Assembly (NCBI GenBank): GCA_050010255.1
Contig: JBEKLJ010000069.1
Coordinates: forward strand, 1-15,222
DNA: 15,222 bases
Reading direction: 5' to 3'
Source: JBEKLJ01 sp050010255
Lineage (GTDB): Bacteria > Acidobacteriota > Terriglobia > Bryobacterales > Bryobacteraceae
The position numbers and the translations under genes were made by a program. Positions within the stretch are counted from its first letter, which is position 1. The number at the start of each line of letters is the position of its first letter. The notes under the pieces are model-generated. The model was not told where the DNA came from, did no database searches, and saw nothing but the letters and a program-made list of their open reading frames with translations. Below are positions 13,478-15,222 of this stretch, piece after piece.

Positions 13478-13511
13478 AACCGCATCGGGGGTGGCCCCGA
13501 TGCGGTTTTTT
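13478..13511 (+). terminator. Strong intrinsic terminator (plus strand)
   Basis: A perfect 13-bp stem AACCGCATCGGGG (13478-13490), loop GTGG, CCCCGATGCGGTT (13495-13507), running into six T residues (13506-13511). On the minus strand the hairpin lies 24 bp past the zinc-ribbon stop but is followed by TTCGCCC, without a T-run, so it suits the plus strand. Confidence 0.8.
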
Positions 13512-13535
13512 CATTTCCGGCCGGCGTCGCCTTAC

Positions 13536-13829
13536 CTACCAGCAGAGCGTCCCGGTTCGGGGCTCTTCGTTGAGCGGCGGCAGATACAGCGTCTTGCAGC
13601 GCTCGCAGCGGTAGATCTCCGCTTCCGCCCCGAACCGCTGCTTCACTTCCTCGCCGAAGAAGTACCAGCGCTTCAGGTGTCCGGCGCAGAGCTTGCCCTT
13701 GCCGTCCTTCTGGTTGCAGGCGCGCATCCGCGGGAGGCGGCGCTTCACTTGTGTGCCGTCGCTGAGCGTCGCAACCAGGTCCGCGACGGGCGCAACCTGG
13801 ACGGGAGGGGTGTTCTGCGGGTCTGCCAT
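13536..13829 (-). CDS. Small zinc-ribbon-like protein, unknown function
   Basis: A 97-residue soluble protein. Two cysteine pairs stand out: Cys38 and Cys48 (RACNQKDGKGKLCAGH) and Cys75-x2-Cys78 (YRCERCKTLYL), which together could form a zinc ribbon; a fifth Cys is the penultimate residue (TLCW). Between them lies the aromatic/basic stretch HLKRWYFFGEEVKQRF. No named family was recognised; such folds are common in small nucleic-acid or ribosome-associated proteins. The ATG at 13829 is preferred over an in-frame GTG at 13847, because an extended -10 element places the transcript start at about 13841, between the two. Its stop lies 24 bp from the plus-strand terminator hairpin. Confidence 0.65.
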   Translation of the reverse strand: MADPQNTPPVQVAPVADLVATLSDGTQVKRRLPRMRACNQKDGKGKLCAGHLKRWYFFGEEVKQRFGAEAEIYRCERCKTLYLPPLNEEPRTGTLCW

Positions 13830-13848
13830 GGCGGGTCTTTGAATCACG

Positions 13849-13857
13849 AGTATAGCA
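13849..13857 (-). promoter_or_regulatory. Candidate extended -10 promoter for the zinc-ribbon gene
   Basis: Minus-strand TGCTATACT: TGn followed by TATACT (5 of 6), with no visible -35. It gives a leader of about 12 nt to the ATG at 13829 and decides against the longer GTG start. Confidence 0.5.
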
Positions 13858-13900
13858 GGGTGCGCCGCCCTCCTCCCGCCCCGGATCGCTACACTGAAAG

Positions 13901-14785
13901 TTGCCGGGGCCTCCTCTGCCGCGCCTGATCGACCTGCACACTCACACGGACGAGTCCGACGGGACGGTCGCGCCCGGGCGGCTGGTCGAGATGGCCCGGT
14001 CGATCGGTCTGGAGGCGCTGGGCATCTGCGACCATGACACGCTGGCGGGCTACGACCAGGCGGTCGCGCCGGCGCGCGAGGCCGGGCTGGAGCTGGTCTG
14101 CGGCATCGAGCTGAGCACCAAGCGCCGGCGCCGCCCGGAGGAGCGCGGCCAGCCGGTTCACGTGCTCGGGTACTTCCTCAACGCCCCGCCGAGCGCGGAG
14201 TTCCGCGCCTGGCTGGAGCGGCTGCAGGAGAGTCGGCGCGACCGGAACCGGCGGCTGGCGGCGCGGCTGCAATCGCTCGGCCTCGACATCCGGCTCGAGG
14301 AGGTCATCCGGATGGGGCGGAGCCTGGCGGGCCGGCCGCACTTCGCCCGCCTCATGGTCGAAAAGGGCTATGTTTCGACCATTCAGCAGGCCTTTGATCT
14401 CTACCTGGGCGAGTCGGCCCAAGCCTACGTCGAGCGCGAGGAGCCGGACCTCCAGGACGGCATTCGCAGGATCGCCGACGCCGGCGGCCTGCCCTCGCTG
14501 GCACATCCCGTGCGGCTCAGCAAGCGCCCGCAAGTCATGGAGCGGCTGGTGGCGGAGATGCACGACCTGGGCCTGCGCGCCATCGAGGTCTGGCACAGCG
14601 AGCACGGCCCGCGCGACGTCGAGCTCTACCTCGCTCTGGCGCGCCGCCATGGCCTAACTGTTACCGGCGGCACGGACTTCCACGGCGACACCAAGCCGGG
14701 CCTGGCGCTGGGAACCGGTTACGGCAACGTGGCGGTGACTCGCGAGGTGCTAGACAATCTGCGCGCTCTGTCAGCCCCAGCCTAG
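13901..14785 (+). CDS. PHP-domain phosphoesterase (YciV/TrpH, RNase AM-like)
   Basis: A 294-residue cytosolic metal-dependent phosphoesterase. The PHP metal ligands appear in order: His13 and His15 (DLHTHT), Asp20 (ESDGT), Asp44-His45 (CDHDT), Glu70 (GIELS), probably His87 (HVLGY), His202 (LAHP), and Asp259/His261 (GTDFHG). Length and order match YciV/TrpH, described as a 3',5'-nucleoside bisphosphate phosphatase and, in E. coli, as the 5'-3' exonuclease RNase AM that trims rRNA 5' ends. An insertion at about 95-170 is the usual helical subdomain. The start is uncertain: a TTG at 13901 fits the domain start. A TACACT hexamer a few nt before it would give a leaderless transcript. It is divergent from the zinc-ribbon gene, and its last 15 bp overlap the convergent YgfZ-like gene. 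Confidence 0.88.
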   Translation: MPGPPLPRLIDLHTHTDESDGTVAPGRLVEMARSIGLEALGICDHDTLAGYDQAVAPAREAGLELVCGIELSTKRRRRPEERGQPVHVLGYFLNAPPSAEFRAWLERLQESRRDRNRRLAARLQSLGLDIRLEEVIRMGRSLAGRPHFARLMVEKGYVSTIQQAFDLYLGESAQAYVEREEPDLQDGIRRIADAGGLPSLAHPVRLSKRPQVMERLVAEMHDLGLRAIEVWHSEHGPRDVELYLALARRHGLTVTGGTDFHGDTKPGLALGTGYGNVAVTREVLDNLRALSAPA

Positions 14786-15222
14786 CGGCCTGCGCGCGGC
14801 GATGCGCGCCGGGTGATCCCCCGCGCGTAGCTCAGCCTCGGGCGGCAGCTCGTTCAGCCGCAGGTAGCCCATGGCGACTAGCCGGCCTCGGTCCGGGGAA
14901 AACGCCGCCGAAGTGATCTCGCCCACCTCGCGATCTCCCGCCGTCACCTTCGTTCCGGCTGGCGGGACGCGCTGGCCGTCGATCTCGAGCTGAACCAGGA
15001 ATCGGTGAACGCCGCCGCGCGAGCGCACGCGCTCGACGATCTCCTGCCCGAGGTAGCAGCCCTTGTTGAAGTGGACCGCTTCCAGCAACTGGGTTTCGTG
15101 CGGCAGATAGCGCGCGGTGATGTCCTCGGAGTAGCGCGGGCGCGCGTTCTCGATGCGGACGATACGCGCCGCCTCATCCGACGCAGGCGCCGCGCCCGCG
15201 GCTTCGATATCACGCACCAGCC
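14771..15222 (-). CDS. YgfZ/GcvT-like folate-binding protein (5' end outside the window)
   Basis: The C-terminal 150 or so residues of a protein whose start lies beyond the right edge; the frame is open to the last base. The YgfZ signature KGCYLGQEIVERVR is clear, including the Cys used by YgfZ in iron-sulfur cluster work, followed by the barrel-like C-terminal domain of the GcvT family (LEIDGQRVPPAGTKV, DREVGEITSAAFSP, AMGYLR). YgfZ/IbaG-type proteins are tetrahydrofolate-binding helpers in the assembly or repair of iron-sulfur enzymes; the signature separates this one from the aminomethyltransferase GcvT of the glycine cleavage system. The upstream PRYSEDITARYLPHET matches the region preceding the signature in YgfZ. 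Its end overlaps the PHP gene by 15 bp tail-to-tail. Confidence 0.88.
   Translation of the reverse strand, partial: LVRDIEAAGAAPASDEAARIVRIENARPRYSEDITARYLPHETQLLEAVHFNKGCYLGQEIVERVRSRGGVHRFLVQLEIDGQRVPPAGTKVTAGDREVGEITSAAFSPDRGRLVAMGYLRLNELPPEAELRAGDHPARIAARRPLGWG

Larger units (their letters stand above)
13022..13535. other. Gene-free stretch with two candidate plus-strand RNAs
   Basis: A 514-bp region between two minus-strand genes. No frame on either strand looks like protein. The two T-runs preceded by strong pairing (13291-13299 and 13506-13511) are both oriented for plus-strand transcription, although the neighbouring genes are on the minus strand. I did not find a promoter I trust for either RNA. 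Confidence 0.6.

Noticed and set aside
13022..13535. SRP RNA, tmRNA or RNase P RNA
   Set aside because: The SRP GGAAGCAGCC apical motif, a tmRNA tag ORF with tRNA-like ends, and the conserved RNase P 3' motif were looked for and not found; GAGGAAAG at 13383-13390 alone is not enough.
13391..13573. Plus-strand small ORF with AGAGGAAAG before its ATG
   Set aside because: It reads straight through the strong terminator at 13478-13511 and into the antisense of the zinc-ribbon gene, and the purine stretch is part of a helix of the RNA candidate.

Overview
The window looks like a chromosomal stretch from a GC-rich Acidobacteriota bacterium, probably near Solibacter/Bryobacter. The best marker is a secreted VWA protein of the type that is strongly expanded in Acidobacteria (2486-3619). 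It is supported by GC-rich coding DNA, genes that mostly stand alone or in pairs on alternating strands, and dispersed palindromic intergenic repeats. The taxon is an inference; there is no rRNA or other marker gene. No tRNA, rRNA, IS element, phage gene or CRISPR array was seen.

Left part (82-4507, all minus strand): a secreted family 3 glycoside hydrolase behind a single-domain response regulator, then the VWA protein and a rhomboid intramembrane protease, each with its own candidate promoter. The VWA/rhomboid spacer holds a parS-like palindrome. Middle part (4684-9053): a small HExxH protein (+) overlapping tail-to-tail with a two-helix membrane protein (-); a 405-bp gene-free patch with direct repeats and a structured repeat; a Gfo/Idh/MocA oxidoreductase (+); then on the minus strand nuoA, a short remnant resembling an asparagine synthase C-terminus, and a MurF-like Mur ligase with a four-cysteine tail, coupled to the remnant by an ATGA overlap.

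Right part (9124-15222): pgsA (+) and a RodZ-like protein (-) that overlap at their 3' ends; a second copy of the structured repeat; an exported metallo-beta-lactamase-fold hydrolase (+); a secreted heparinase II/III-like protein (-); a 514-bp gene-free stretch with two candidate structured plus-strand RNAs, each ending at a U-tract; a small zinc-ribbon-like protein (-); a PHP phosphoesterase (+); and the 3' part of a YgfZ/GcvT-like folate-binding protein (-).

There is no single pathway here. Envelope functions dominate: peptidoglycan or cell shape (GH3, MurF-like, RodZ), phospholipid synthesis (PgsA), intramembrane proteolysis, respiration (NuoA) and several exported proteins. The most novel-looking material is non-coding: the two candidate RNAs at 13163-13511, and the repeat at 5686-5768 and 10777-10859, whose middle segment can pair with either flank.
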